NCBI GenBank assembly: GCA_035275065.1
Contig: DATENM010000037.1
Span: 1-64,000, forward strand
DNA from: Blastocatellia bacterium
Lineage (GTDB): Bacteria > Acidobacteriota > Blastocatellia > UBA7656
DNA length: 64,000 nt
Direction: 5' to 3'
A program made the position numbers and the translations under genes. Under the pieces are notes generated by a model. It saw only the letters and a list, made by a program, of their open reading frames with translations, was not told the origin of the DNA and made no database searches. Shown piece by piece: positions 49,213-56,763 of the stretch (its first letter is position 1; each line of letters begins with the position of its first letter).

Positions 49213-49973
49213 CATCCCTCCTGTGACCGCCGGCCCGATCAACTGCCGCGTTGTGCGCGGGAAATGGCCCGGCCTCGCCTTATGGTTTCGCTTGCTTGCG
49301 TTCCGCCCAATGGCCCTGAGATGCCTGTCGCTACCTGAGTCAGACTGGCCAATCTATTTTAACCTGAGTTCGACGAAACTACACCAGTGGCGATCAATTT
49401 TTCAAGCGGTTTGGCGAAGAAGTGGATAAACAGCGCCGGCAAGACGGACAGATGACAGGGCGCGGCCCGCGCGGCGCAGTCACTCGCCGTCCGCCTCGGC
49501 ACACCACGCCGATGTCGAACCGCTAAGCGCAGGCTTACGCCCTCAGGCCGCAGCCGGCAGCAATTGATGTTTGAATTGGGCCGGTCCAGTTGAGGCAGCG
49601 GCATAACTCCACGCAAGGGATCCCTCTGGGACGCATCGGAACATTTCACGATACGTAGTAACTACCCTCGCCGCAGAGTTCTTTAGGCTGCTCGTGTCAA
49701 TTTATGCGAGCAACTGCCAACTGATTAAACAGGACTATTGCTCTCACAACCTTAACCGACTGCCTCGCGATTGGCTGTGACCTGCTCAAAGGAATACTTT
49801 TGCAGGCTATAGCCAGTCAAATAGAAAGTGATTGGCAGTGGGAGATTATTACAGGAATGTTAAAAAAAATCGCAGCGCCCACACACGAGGCTCAAAGGCG
49901 CTGGCGCAAACGCCGGCAATGCCAGTCCGCGCCCGTCGCCTCGCGCCCGGCCCGCTTATCGGCAGGCATGACC
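49213..49973. other. long intergenic region without recognisable gene
   Basis: These 761 bases contain only short frames with no recognisable motif. The central part (about 49640-49870) is more AT-rich than its surroundings and includes an A-run at 49862-49869. The CapA gene promoter should be in the left part (minus strand), but no strong consensus pair was found. Confidence 0.5.
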
Positions 49974-50852
49974 TCAGGAGGTTTTCTTTAGCACGAAAGG
50001 ATATTGGCCGATGACCGCGCGCCCGCCTCCCGGCTTGACGCCTTCAACGGTCAAAGAATAATTGCCGGGCTGGAAGCGCTCCGGCTTGAACCAGGCGGAA
50101 AGCGTGTCATGGCGATTCGGCGTCAATCTGCCACTCCAGATCGCTCGGCCAGAGCCATCGACAATTGTGCCGCGATAGCTCTTATATTCCCCTTCCCCGT
50201 CCAGCGTAAGCATGATGGCGAACAGGGAAGCCGAGCGCGGCACGATGACTTGATTGATCGTTTCCGCCGGCTCGCTGCCGCGCACCGAGATCAACGGGGC
50301 GACAATCAGGTTGCCGCCAACAGTCATCGTGCGACTGCCTTCTGCCTCTAGCTGGCCGTGCCGCGCCGCCTCGTCCGCCAGCCTGGCTTCAAGGGCGCGG
50401 CGCTGTTCGGCCTGCTGCGAATCCTCTTCGCGACGCTGGCTCTCTGCCGCCATCGCCGCCTGCCGCTCGCCCTCGTAGCGGCCCTCCCACTGCGCGGCAA
50501 GCTGCCTGGCCAGATCGGCCTCGTTCCGTAAGCGGCGTGTATAACCGACCACAATGATGGCGCTGATGATGGCCGCGATCAGCAGGCCGGCGACGGCCAG
50601 CGCAAAAGGCCAGCGCAAGAACGTTTGCAGAAAAGGCCGGAAGCCGCGCGCCGGCGGCGGCGCAATCGGCCATGACTGCGCTGCCGCCACGCCGCGCAGG
50701 TCTTCGAGGAAGGTCTTCGTCAGTTGCAGGCGGGCAATACATTGCGGGCAATCAACGAAGTGCGCTTCGAAGCTGGCGCTCTCTTCCGCCAGCAGCTTCC
50801 CCATGAGATAGCGGTCGATCAAATCAAATTGATCTATTTGCTGATGGTTCAT
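49974..50852 (-). CDS. membrane anti-sigma factor with zinc-finger and C-terminal beta domain
   Basis: The 292-residue protein has an N-terminal anti-sigma zinc-finger with the HxxxCxxC motif (HFVDCPQC, about residues 31-38), one TM helix (about 78-100; ALAVAGLLIAAIISAIIVVG), a charged Glu/Arg/Gln-rich coiled coil (about 105-170) and a periplasmic beta-rich domain (about 180-290; SASLFAIMLTLDGEGEYKSY... GNYSLTVEGVKPGG). The ECF sigma factor gene ends its coding region 78 bp upstream, so this is most likely the cognate anti-sigma factor. The outer domain may sense an envelope signal or a partner such as the CHAT protein. Confidence 0.85.
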   Translation of the reverse strand: MNHQQIDQFDLIDRYLMGKLLAEESASFEAHFVDCPQCIARLQLTKTFLEDLRGVAAAQSWPIAPPPARGFRPFLQTFLRWPFALAVAGLLIAAIISAIIVVGYTRRLRNEADLARQLAAQWEGRYEGERQAAMAAESQRREEDSQQAEQRRALEARLADEAARHGQLEAEGSRTMTVGGNLIVAPLISVRGSEPAETINQVIVPRSASLFAIMLTLDGEGEYKSYRGTIVDGSGRAIWSGRLTPNRHDTLSAWFKPERFQPGNYSLTVEGVKPGGGRAVIGQYPFVLKKTS

Positions 50853-50929
50853 TACCGTTCAAGCAGTTCCATATTGAAAGTGTCAATAAAAGCGCAATTA
50901 TGACAGCCCGACAAAAACTTCTTCTCGCC

Positions 50930-51514
50930 TCAGGGTTCACCGAAGCGCTTAATGTAAAGTTCCCTGTACCGGTTGAGGGCCCGGAACCGGACGCTGTTGA
51001 ATTGCCGACTGCTCAATTTAAGGTCGGCGCAAATCCGCTCTTTGTCTTCTTCGGCGATGTAGTAGCGAAACAGCACCTCGCGGTCGCGCTCGACTTTCAG
51101 CTCATCGATCACCTGGCGGACGATTGCGCCGCGCTCTTTCTGCAAGAGCGCGGCGAACTGGTCCGCCCGCGGGTCACGAATCTGCTCGGCCTCGCCGATC
51201 TCTTCCTGGTTGACCTTCCGGCGCAGGCGGCGGACGTAGTCAAGGGCGAGGTTCTCTGCCACACTGCAAATGAAGCCGGAGAGCCGTTCGGGGTCGCGCA
51301 CCTCGCCGCGCCTGATCTTTTCCAGCACGATGCGGAAGGTTTCCTGGGAAAGGTCGTCGGTCACCGCGTCGTTGCGCACGACGCGGCCAATGATGATGGC
51401 GATGCCATCCTTGTAGCGCTCAACCAGCTCGGTTTCAGCGTCGGCGTCGCCGGCCATGACGCGCCGCAGCCAATCGAGCCAGTCATCATCTTTGTTTGTC
51501 CGAACTAGATTCAC
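50930..51514 (-). CDS. ECF RNA polymerase sigma factor
   Basis: A GTG at 51514 preceded by AGGGGG is the preferred start (194 residues); the frame extends to an in-frame upstream start at 51553. Region 2 is visible as AETELVERYKDGIAIIIGRV, DDLSQETFRIVLEKI and the DPERLSGFICSVAENLALDY segment. Region 4 has EVLFRYYIAEEDKERICADL and SSRQFNSVRFRALNRYRELY (helix-turn-helix). It resembles the sigma factors associated with zinc-finger anti-sigma factors in Acidobacteria and Planctomycetes. It lies between the CHAT gene (68 bp upstream) and the anti-sigma gene. Confidence 0.88.
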   Translation of the reverse strand: MNLVRTNKDDDWLDWLRRVMAGDADAETELVERYKDGIAIIIGRVVRNDAVTDDLSQETFRIVLEKIRRGEVRDPERLSGFICSVAENLALDYVRRLRRKVNQEEIGEAEQIRDPRADQFAALLQKERGAIVRQVIDELKVERDREVLFRYYIAEEDKERICADLKLSSRQFNSVRFRALNRYRELYIKRFGEP

Positions 51515-51582
51515 CTTTGCCCCCTGGCGGGCCGCTGCCCGCCGCGCCCGCAACCGTCAGTGCGGCGCGCGCCATACCGGCG

Positions 51583-54102
51583 CTAAGGCTTGCCGACCAT
51601 AACGAATGATGACCAGTAGTAAGGATGGCGCAGCGCTTTATCGCTGGCGATCATGCGCAGCTTCGCCTGGCGCAGCGCCGCCGCATTGCTCAGCCCGCCG
51701 CTCAGGCTCGCATAGAAATCTTTCATCAACTGGCCGGTCGCCCCATCGCTGACATTCCACAGGCTGACGACCACCGTGCGGGCGCCGGCATGGAGGAAGG
51801 CGCGGCTGAGCCCGACGACGCCTTCGCCGGATAGCAACTGCCCGCGTCCGGTCTGACAGGCGCTCACCACCACGAGATCGCAATCGAGGTCGAGCTGGGA
51901 AATCTCGCTCACATCGAGCAAGCCATCTTCGGCATCGCCCGCGGTCAGCACGACGGCAGAGCGGGCCGGCGTCTTCTCGTCAATCAAGCTGTGGGTGGCA
52001 AAGTGCAAGCGCCGATACTGTTTGAGCGGCTCGCGCTTGAAGGCGGCTTCGGTGCTCTGCCTGCCGAGCAGCACCTTACGGCGGTCGGCAGGAAAGAGGC
52101 CGGCGATGTACTCTACTTCGTCGTGCGTCCTCGGCAGCGTCGAGAAACGCGGGATGTCGTTTGCCGACAACCGGCGCGTCCGATGACTGACGGCGCGGGT
52201 CACCCGCTTGCCCGCCCCGGCCCTGAGTGTCGGCTCGAAAACCGGATCGCCGATGGCCAGCAGCTCCATCTGCCCGCCGCGAGGGCTAGCTGGCTTCTGC
52301 CACAAGCCGAGCAGGCTCGCCGAAGGGTTGTTGATGATCTCATGGTCTTCGATTAAATAACGCCCCTTGTGCATCAGCGTCTCGAACGGCAGATAATGCA
52401 ACAATCCGTCGGGCACGACGATGAGCCGTTGCCCGGGCTCGATCTGTTCGGCCAGCGGGCCGAGCAAGGTGGCGAAGAGCTTTTCGGCCGGCGCGCGCAC
52501 TTTCTCCAGCTCGTGATCGAGAGTAAGCGACGAGGGCGCTTCGGCGAGCATGTCCAGATACGCTCTGACCGCCTGCTCGATTTGCTGGCGCGGCGGCAGC
52601 GTCGCGTAAGAAAGCTTGCCGTGCGCAAACAGCCAGACGTATGAGCGATTCTCCCCGAGCAAGAACTCCGCCAGCACCGTCCGGCTCTGCGCCGTCAGTT
52701 TCTGCATCTGATCGGGCTTGGCCAGCTCCGACCAGAGCAGATTTTCTTTGGAATGACAGACCTCCACATCGAGCTGCATCTTCCGATATTCGAACTGTTC
52801 ATCTTCTAACAACTGGCGCAGCCTGGCCTGACGCTCAGGGCTGAGGTTTGGCTCAAGCAGTTGCAGGCGGCGGGCGGCAATCGCTTGAGAATGCTTGCTC
52901 ATCTCTGCCGCTTGAGCGTTGTTCACGGATGGCGGCGCCACCCGCCGCGCATCGATGCGGTTGAGGATCATGCGGCCCTTGGCCTTTTCCGCCAGCTCAT
53001 AGGCATGTGCGAACTGCCCGAGTTCCATCGACAGGTCAATGTATTCCCGATAAGTCGCCTGCCCGGCTTCCCTGAGAGCGAGCGCCGCGGATTCAGTGGC
53101 GTTATAAAGCGCCCACCCGTCCCACAGTGCCTCTAACCAGGCGGCGGCCAGCATATATGAACGGAGCGCGCTCTTTTTTTCGCCGATGGCACGCTCGGCG
53201 CGAGCGTGACTGAGCTGCGCCAGCCATCGCAAGTTCCAGGCGCGCATGAACTCACCGTGGCTGAAGGCACGGGCGAAAAGCTTATTCGCCAGCCCGAGGG
53301 CGCGTTCCGCCAGTTCCAGGGCGGCTGATTTCTGCGCGGCCTGCAAGGCAAGCGCCGACAGGCCGCATAACGCCTTGACCTGCCCCGCCACATTGTCGGC
53401 ATTCACAGCAATCGGCAGGGCCTCTTCAAAAGCCGCTTTCGCTTGCCCCGCCAATCCCTCTTCCAGACGAATCTGGCCGAGCAGACAGAGCAGATCGGCT
53501 TCCGCCGCTTTATTTCCCTGATCGTTTAATTGTCGCGCCTGGCCGATATAGCTAAGCGCCTGGACCTGATCATCCTGCTGATGATAAACCTGTGCCAGCC
53601 CGGACAAGGCGAGCAACTGCGCCGGCGTATCATGGGAGCCGCGCGCCAGATCGAGAGCCTGGGTAAAGGCGTGCACGGCCAGCTCAGGCTTGCATAGCTC
53701 AGCGTAGACCAGCGCCAGGGCATTCAAGATGTCCGCTTTGACCGAGCCGGGCAGGGATTCGACTTCGTTTGCCTGCCGGTAATAATCGAGCGCCTCCGGG
53801 TATTCCAGATCCAGCTTAAAGTAATCTCCCATTTGCAGGGCCGCCCTTGCGGCTTTCTCCGGCTCGCGCCTCAGCACCCATCGCTGCATCGCGAGCTGCA
53901 CCCGCTGGCGCGAGGCCTCGCGCTGCGGGGTGCCGGCTAGAAAGATGGCCTCCTGGAACAGCACTTCCGGCGGCGGCGACATCTCCTGGGAGGCGTCCGC
54001 CGCGCCGCGGCTGTGACCGACGGCGAGCGGAGCCGACGCAGTCAGCAAAACGACCGACATCAGAAACGCGGTGAGGCAAGATGTGTTTTTTTTCGGTAAC
54101 AA
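51583..54102 (-). CDS. secreted TPR-CHAT protein (caspase-like peptidase fold)
   Basis: The 839-residue product starts at TTG 54102 (LPKKNTSCLTAFLMSVVLLT then a signal cleavage near LAVGHS); ATG 54063 would leave out the basic n-region. Residues 45-440 are helical TPR units (AEKAKGRMILNRIDARR ends the array, as is typical before CHAT). Residues 550-839 are a CHAT domain, a clan CD caspase-like fold, with the catalytic pair His704 (HFATHS) and Cys749 (SACQTGRG), followed by GEGVVGLSRAFLHAGARTVV and SLWNVSDGAT. It may be an active protease or a scaffold. It is the first gene of a unit with an ECF sigma factor and anti-sigma factor. Confidence 0.93.
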   Translation of the reverse strand: MLPKKNTSCLTAFLMSVVLLTASAPLAVGHSRGAADASQEMSPPPEVLFQEAIFLAGTPQREASRQRVQLAMQRWVLRREPEKAARAALQMGDYFKLDLEYPEALDYYRQANEVESLPGSVKADILNALALVYAELCKPELAVHAFTQALDLARGSHDTPAQLLALSGLAQVYHQQDDQVQALSYIGQARQLNDQGNKAAEADLLCLLGQIRLEEGLAGQAKAAFEEALPIAVNADNVAGQVKALCGLSALALQAAQKSAALELAERALGLANKLFARAFSHGEFMRAWNLRWLAQLSHARAERAIGEKKSALRSYMLAAAWLEALWDGWALYNATESAALALREAGQATYREYIDLSMELGQFAHAYELAEKAKGRMILNRIDARRVAPPSVNNAQAAEMSKHSQAIAARRLQLLEPNLSPERQARLRQLLEDEQFEYRKMQLDVEVCHSKENLLWSELAKPDQMQKLTAQSRTVLAEFLLGENRSYVWLFAHGKLSYATLPPRQQIEQAVRAYLDMLAEAPSSLTLDHELEKVRAPAEKLFATLLGPLAEQIEPGQRLIVVPDGLLHYLPFETLMHKGRYLIEDHEIINNPSASLLGLWQKPASPRGGQMELLAIGDPVFEPTLRAGAGKRVTRAVSHRTRRLSANDIPRFSTLPRTHDEVEYIAGLFPADRRKVLLGRQSTEAAFKREPLKQYRRLHFATHSLIDEKTPARSAVVLTAGDAEDGLLDVSEISQLDLDCDLVVVSACQTGRGQLLSGEGVVGLSRAFLHAGARTVVVSLWNVSDGATGQLMKDFYASLSGGLSNAAALRQAKLRMIASDKALRHPYYWSSFVMVGKP

Positions 54103-54297
54103 GATACACCCACTTTGACAAGGATCAGAGAGTATACCATCGGGGAGGTGTCAGCGAGAATACCCTGCCTTGATGTTCATGTAAACCCGAAATGGAATGA
54201 AAAGGCTAGTACTTAAGGGGCTGATCGACAACAGCAGTTCCCAGTCGGGTTTGCCATGTCGGGCAATCAATCGGCGGGCAACTCGACATAGAAAGCC

Positions 54298-54337
54298 TGC
54301 TCGACATGGCTGCCTTAGGAGGCAGCCATGTCGAGCA
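54298..54337. repeat. perfect 17-bp hairpin
   Basis: TGCTCGACATGGCTGCC (54298-54314) is followed by TTAGGA and its exact complement (54321-54337). No T-run follows on either strand, so it is not a classical terminator. It may be a transcript end structure or a protein-binding site. Confidence 0.85.
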
Positions 54338-54356
54338 AGGCGGAATGGTGAGAGGC

Positions 54357-54404
54357 GGCGGGATCAAGCCCCGGCGATTCGCCGGTCGCGGACTTGATCC
54401 CGCC
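54357..54404. terminator. nested hairpin downstream of the Cys-rich protein gene
   Basis: An outer 12-bp stem (GGCGGGATCAAG and complement, 54357-54368 and 54393-54404) encloses a second perfect hairpin CCGGCG-ATT-CGCCGG (54371-54385). It starts 16 bp after the stop of the gene ending at 54421 and could end its transcript, although a T-tract is missing. Confidence 0.5.
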
Positions 54405-54420
54405 GGTTATTCACATCGGG

Positions 54421-54699
54421 TCAATGACAGCCCGATATGCAGTTGTTGTATTGGATGTCACACAAAGAGCCGCCGCCGAGCTGGCATTGAATACGTGCCT
54501 GCTCGCAGTCGCCGGCACAGTCGGGCGCGACAGCCCGCGGTTTCTGGTTAGCCGCCCGCGCCGAAGTCTGCGGCTGAAGGCTCAACAGGCTGAGCGCCAA
54601 AACCAGCGCCAGCACGAAAATGCGGGCCATGAAAAGTTGACGGTTGCGAGTGGCGAGCGCGCCGGGGGGCGCCGCCAAGGTAACTGAGTTCTTCTCCAT
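54421..54699 (-). CDS. small secreted Cys-rich protein
   Basis: This 92-residue protein begins at ATG 54699 after AAGGAAG, or possibly at ATG 54630. A hydrophobic stretch (about 25-42: IFVLALVLALSLLSL) followed by AxA-like residues (SARAANQ) suggests secretion. The mature part is about 42 residues with five Cys in the pattern C-x3-C-x7-C-x7-C-x7-C (APDCAGDCEQARIQCQLGGG then LCDIQYNNCISGC), which may form disulfides or bind a metal. It does not match a family I know. It lies alone, divergent from the sigma factor gene at 55070. Confidence 0.6.
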   Translation of the reverse strand: MEKNSVTLAAPPGALATRNRQLFMARIFVLALVLALSLLSLQPQTSARAANQKPRAVAPDCAGDCEQARIQCQLGGGSLCDIQYNNCISGCH

Positions 54700-55069
54700 T
54701 TGTAAGCGCTTCCTTTCTGAAGTCGGGTTTTAGGAAGGCAGGCCGATGCCGCCTCCAAACCTCTTGTGGGCAATTGCCGCGAGGGTCTGGACACGGTGGA
54801 GAAGATTTTTTTTTTGCGAGCCGGCGGCGGCGTTCGCACAAGCGGTCGCTATCAGCCAAGGCTTTAACAGTCAGGCGTTATATCAATGACTTTTAATTCG
54901 GCCGGGTGTAATCCTGGGCCGCGCCACCGCACGTTCTTCATAGGGCGAAGCCCACGGGGCAGCTTCTTCGATAGCGCCTGTCGCGCTATCCCGGCGAGCC
55001 GGCTGGCCCTCTGCCGCAACGGATGTCAAGTTGCCGGCTAAGCGCAGCATCCGTCGCGGAGGGGAGAGG
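54700..55069. other. divergent intergenic region with poly-T tract
   Basis: These 370 bases lie between the Cys-rich protein gene and the alternative sigma factor gene, and hold both promoters in principle. A run of ten T (about 54808-54817) and several short GC-rich hairpins are visible. I could not define a consensus promoter. Confidence 0.5.
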
Positions 55070-55768
55070 ATGACCACGGAAGAGCTTGACTTATGGGAAC
55101 GCTATGGCCAGGGAGAGGAAACGGCGCGCAAAGCCTTGATCTTGCGTTATCTGCCGATGGTCGAGCCGCTGGCCCGGCGTATTGCCAGGAGCGCCGGCTG
55201 GACCGACTGGGAAGACCTCAGGCAAGATGGCATCATTGGACTGATGCAGGCAATGGCGCGGTTCGACTCCAGGCGCGGCGTCGCCTTCAAGACCTTTGCA
55301 AGGTTTTATATTCGCGGCGCCATTTTCGACAGCCCGGAACTGACCCGCACCCTGGCTCGACGGCAGCAAGAAATCTGCCGTCAGGTCAGAGAGGCCGAGG
55401 CCGAGTTGACCGCGATGCTCCAGCGCCAACCCACGCTTGAGGAGGTCGAGCGGGCGACCGGGCTCAGCGGCGAACAGATCCATACGGCTCTGGACGCCGC
55501 CGGCCTGACATTCGCCGGCGCGCTTGACGATGCCGACCCTGAGGCCGTCGCGACAACCGAGCCAGCGAGATCAGAAACGACCGCCCTGGTCCGCGAGGCG
55601 CTCGCGCAGCTCACTGAAAAGGCGGCGCGGATCGTCATTTACTATTATGTTGAGGGGCGATCTACCGACGAGATCAGCCGGGAGCTCGATCTGTCTGTGA
55701 GTAACGTCACGAAGATTCGCCAGCGCGCCATGCGCAAGCTGAGCAAATTGCTCGGCGAGAAACGCTGA
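55070..55768 (+). CDS. alternative sigma-70 family factor (regions 2, 3 and 4; FliA/SigB-like)
   Basis: From ATG 55070, preceded by GGAGGGGAGAGG, the protein has 232 residues. Region 2 is clear (RYLPMVEPLARRIARSAG, DLRQDGIIGLMQAMARFD, FKTFARFYIRGAIFD). Unlike ECF factors it also has a region 3-like part (QRQPTLEEVERATGLSGEQI, about 125-145). Region 4 follows (LTEKAARIVIYYYVEGRSTD, EISRELDLSVSNVTKIRQRA). This is the layout of flagellar/sporulation/general-stress group 3 sigma factors. No flagellar genes are nearby. The next gene begins almost at its stop and encodes a zinc-finger protein, likely its regulator. Confidence 0.9.
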   Translation: MTTEELDLWERYGQGEETARKALILRYLPMVEPLARRIARSAGWTDWEDLRQDGIIGLMQAMARFDSRRGVAFKTFARFYIRGAIFDSPELTRTLARRQQEICRQVREAEAELTAMLQRQPTLEEVERATGLSGEQIHTALDAAGLTFAGALDDADPEAVATTEPARSETTALVREALAQLTEKAARIVIYYYVEGRSTDEISRELDLSVSNVTKIRQRAMRKLSKLLGEKR

Positions 55769-55775
55769 GGTGGGC

Positions 55776-56480
55776 ATGATGAAAACCGACGACCTCAAAA
55801 ATAAGCTGCGCAGCCTCAAGCTCATTCATCTGACTGAGAGCGCGCTAACCGCCTACTGCGATCAGGAGCTCGATGCCGCCAGCCGCGCCCTGGCCGAAGC
55901 CCACATCAAGCAATGTTTCATCTGCGCGCGAAAAGTAGAGTCGCTGCGCGAAGAGGACGAGGCGTTGCAGCGCCGGGAGATTTCCGCTGATGATGTGGCG
56001 CTGGTCGAGCGGCTGATGGCCGAAAGCGACCCGCGACGACCATCGCCCACCGACCGGCCCGTCACCAACGCCCAGGGAATCCCTGCCGAGCAGCGGCTGA
56101 CTGAGTACCTGCGGCCTATGGTCGCAAGCTGGCAGACCTTTTTCAGACAGCAAGCGGCGAGCGGCGCGTTGACGGCGCGAGCGCCGCGGCATCTCGCCGA
56201 GCAGGGCAAGGAAGTCTGGCAGTGGCAGAGCGATGATGGGTATATGCGAGCCCGGGCGATGCTCGAAACCAGCACCGACCTGACGATCCATTTCTCTTCG
56301 AGCGAAATGCAGCTTGAAGGCGCGCGCCTGCGCGTCCGCCTCGGCCCGGTCGAAAAGCAAACGACGCTGCGACGGGTTTCCGACTCCGAGGTCTACGCCA
56401 AAGTCGCGGTGCCGCGTCAGCACCCGCGCAAGATGGCCGCCCTATCTATCAAAGCATCTCAAGGAGGCGAAGCCGAATAA
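55776..56480 (+). CDS. soluble zinc-finger putative anti-sigma protein
   Basis: The start is one of two adjacent ATGs (55776, 55779) or a GTG at 55770; a GAGGT site precedes them. The product has about 234 residues. An N-terminal zf-HC2-like motif (LTAYCDQELDAASRALAEAH then IKQCFICARKVESLRE; H-x4-C-x2-C form) is followed by an Arg/Pro-rich linker and a C-terminal beta-rich domain (about 150-230; DLTIHFSSSEMQLEGARLRV). There is no TM helix, so it should be cytoplasmic. The position directly behind the sigma gene suggests it binds that sigma factor. The function of the beta domain is unknown. Confidence 0.75.
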   Translation: MMKTDDLKNKLRSLKLIHLTESALTAYCDQELDAASRALAEAHIKQCFICARKVESLREEDEALQRREISADDVALVERLMAESDPRRPSPTDRPVTNAQGIPAEQRLTEYLRPMVASWQTFFRQQAASGALTARAPRHLAEQGKEVWQWQSDDGYMRARAMLETSTDLTIHFSSSEMQLEGARLRVRLGPVEKQTTLRRVSDSEVYAKVAVPRQHPRKMAALSIKASQGGEAE

Positions 56481-56555
56481 GCCGGCCCGCCGCCGCCGCC
56501 CGCCTCTGTGCTTCAAGCCACCTGCGATCTGAGCCGCCCGGCAAACGCATTCGGT

Positions 56556-56584
56556 TTGAGTTTTCTTATTCGTATGACTACAAT
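56556..56584 (+). promoter_or_regulatory. sigma-70-like promoter of the GT39 operon
   Basis: TTGAGT (56556-56561) and TACAAT (56579-56584) are separated by exactly 17 bp, about 180 bases upstream of the GT39 start. Both hexamers match the consensus well (4/6 and 5/6). It implies a long 5' leader of about 170 bases. Confidence 0.65.
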
Positions 56585-56763
56585 GAATCTCTCGCCGCAA
56601 ACTACTGCCGAGGGGACGCCTTGGTCTTGAACGCGTGTTTACCGCAGCCGGGCCGCCATGTTTTGGTCTGCCCGTCAACCGACTTTCCCGTTTCAGCGTA
56701 GCATGACCTTCACGACTCTTTTGGGATGGACAGCGTGTTGAATCTTTGCTGGAGTCACAGGGG

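Larger units (their letters stand above)
54103..54420. other. intergenic region with two strong hairpins
   Basis: No gene is seen. A TATACT hexamer on the minus strand (about 54133-54138) could be the -10 element of the CHAT gene, but no good -35 matches it. Two long hairpins occupy 54298-54404. Confidence 0.55.

Noticed and set aside
49359..49649. 96-codon minus-strand open frame in the long intergenic region.
   Set aside because: No motif, no ribosome-binding site and Arg/Ala/Cys-rich composition.
49800..49991. 63-codon plus-strand frame next to the anti-sigma gene.
   Set aside because: It overlaps the end of the minus-strand gene, has an unusual composition and shows no motif.
56585..56763. 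The 5' leader of the GT39 operon contains pieces (GCAAAC, GGGGACGC, CAGCCGGG) that recall a cyclic di-GMP-I (GEMM) riboswitch.
   Set aside because: The segment between the first two pieces is too short and does not form the expected GNRA-capped stem; a covariance-model search (Infernal, RF01051) would decide.
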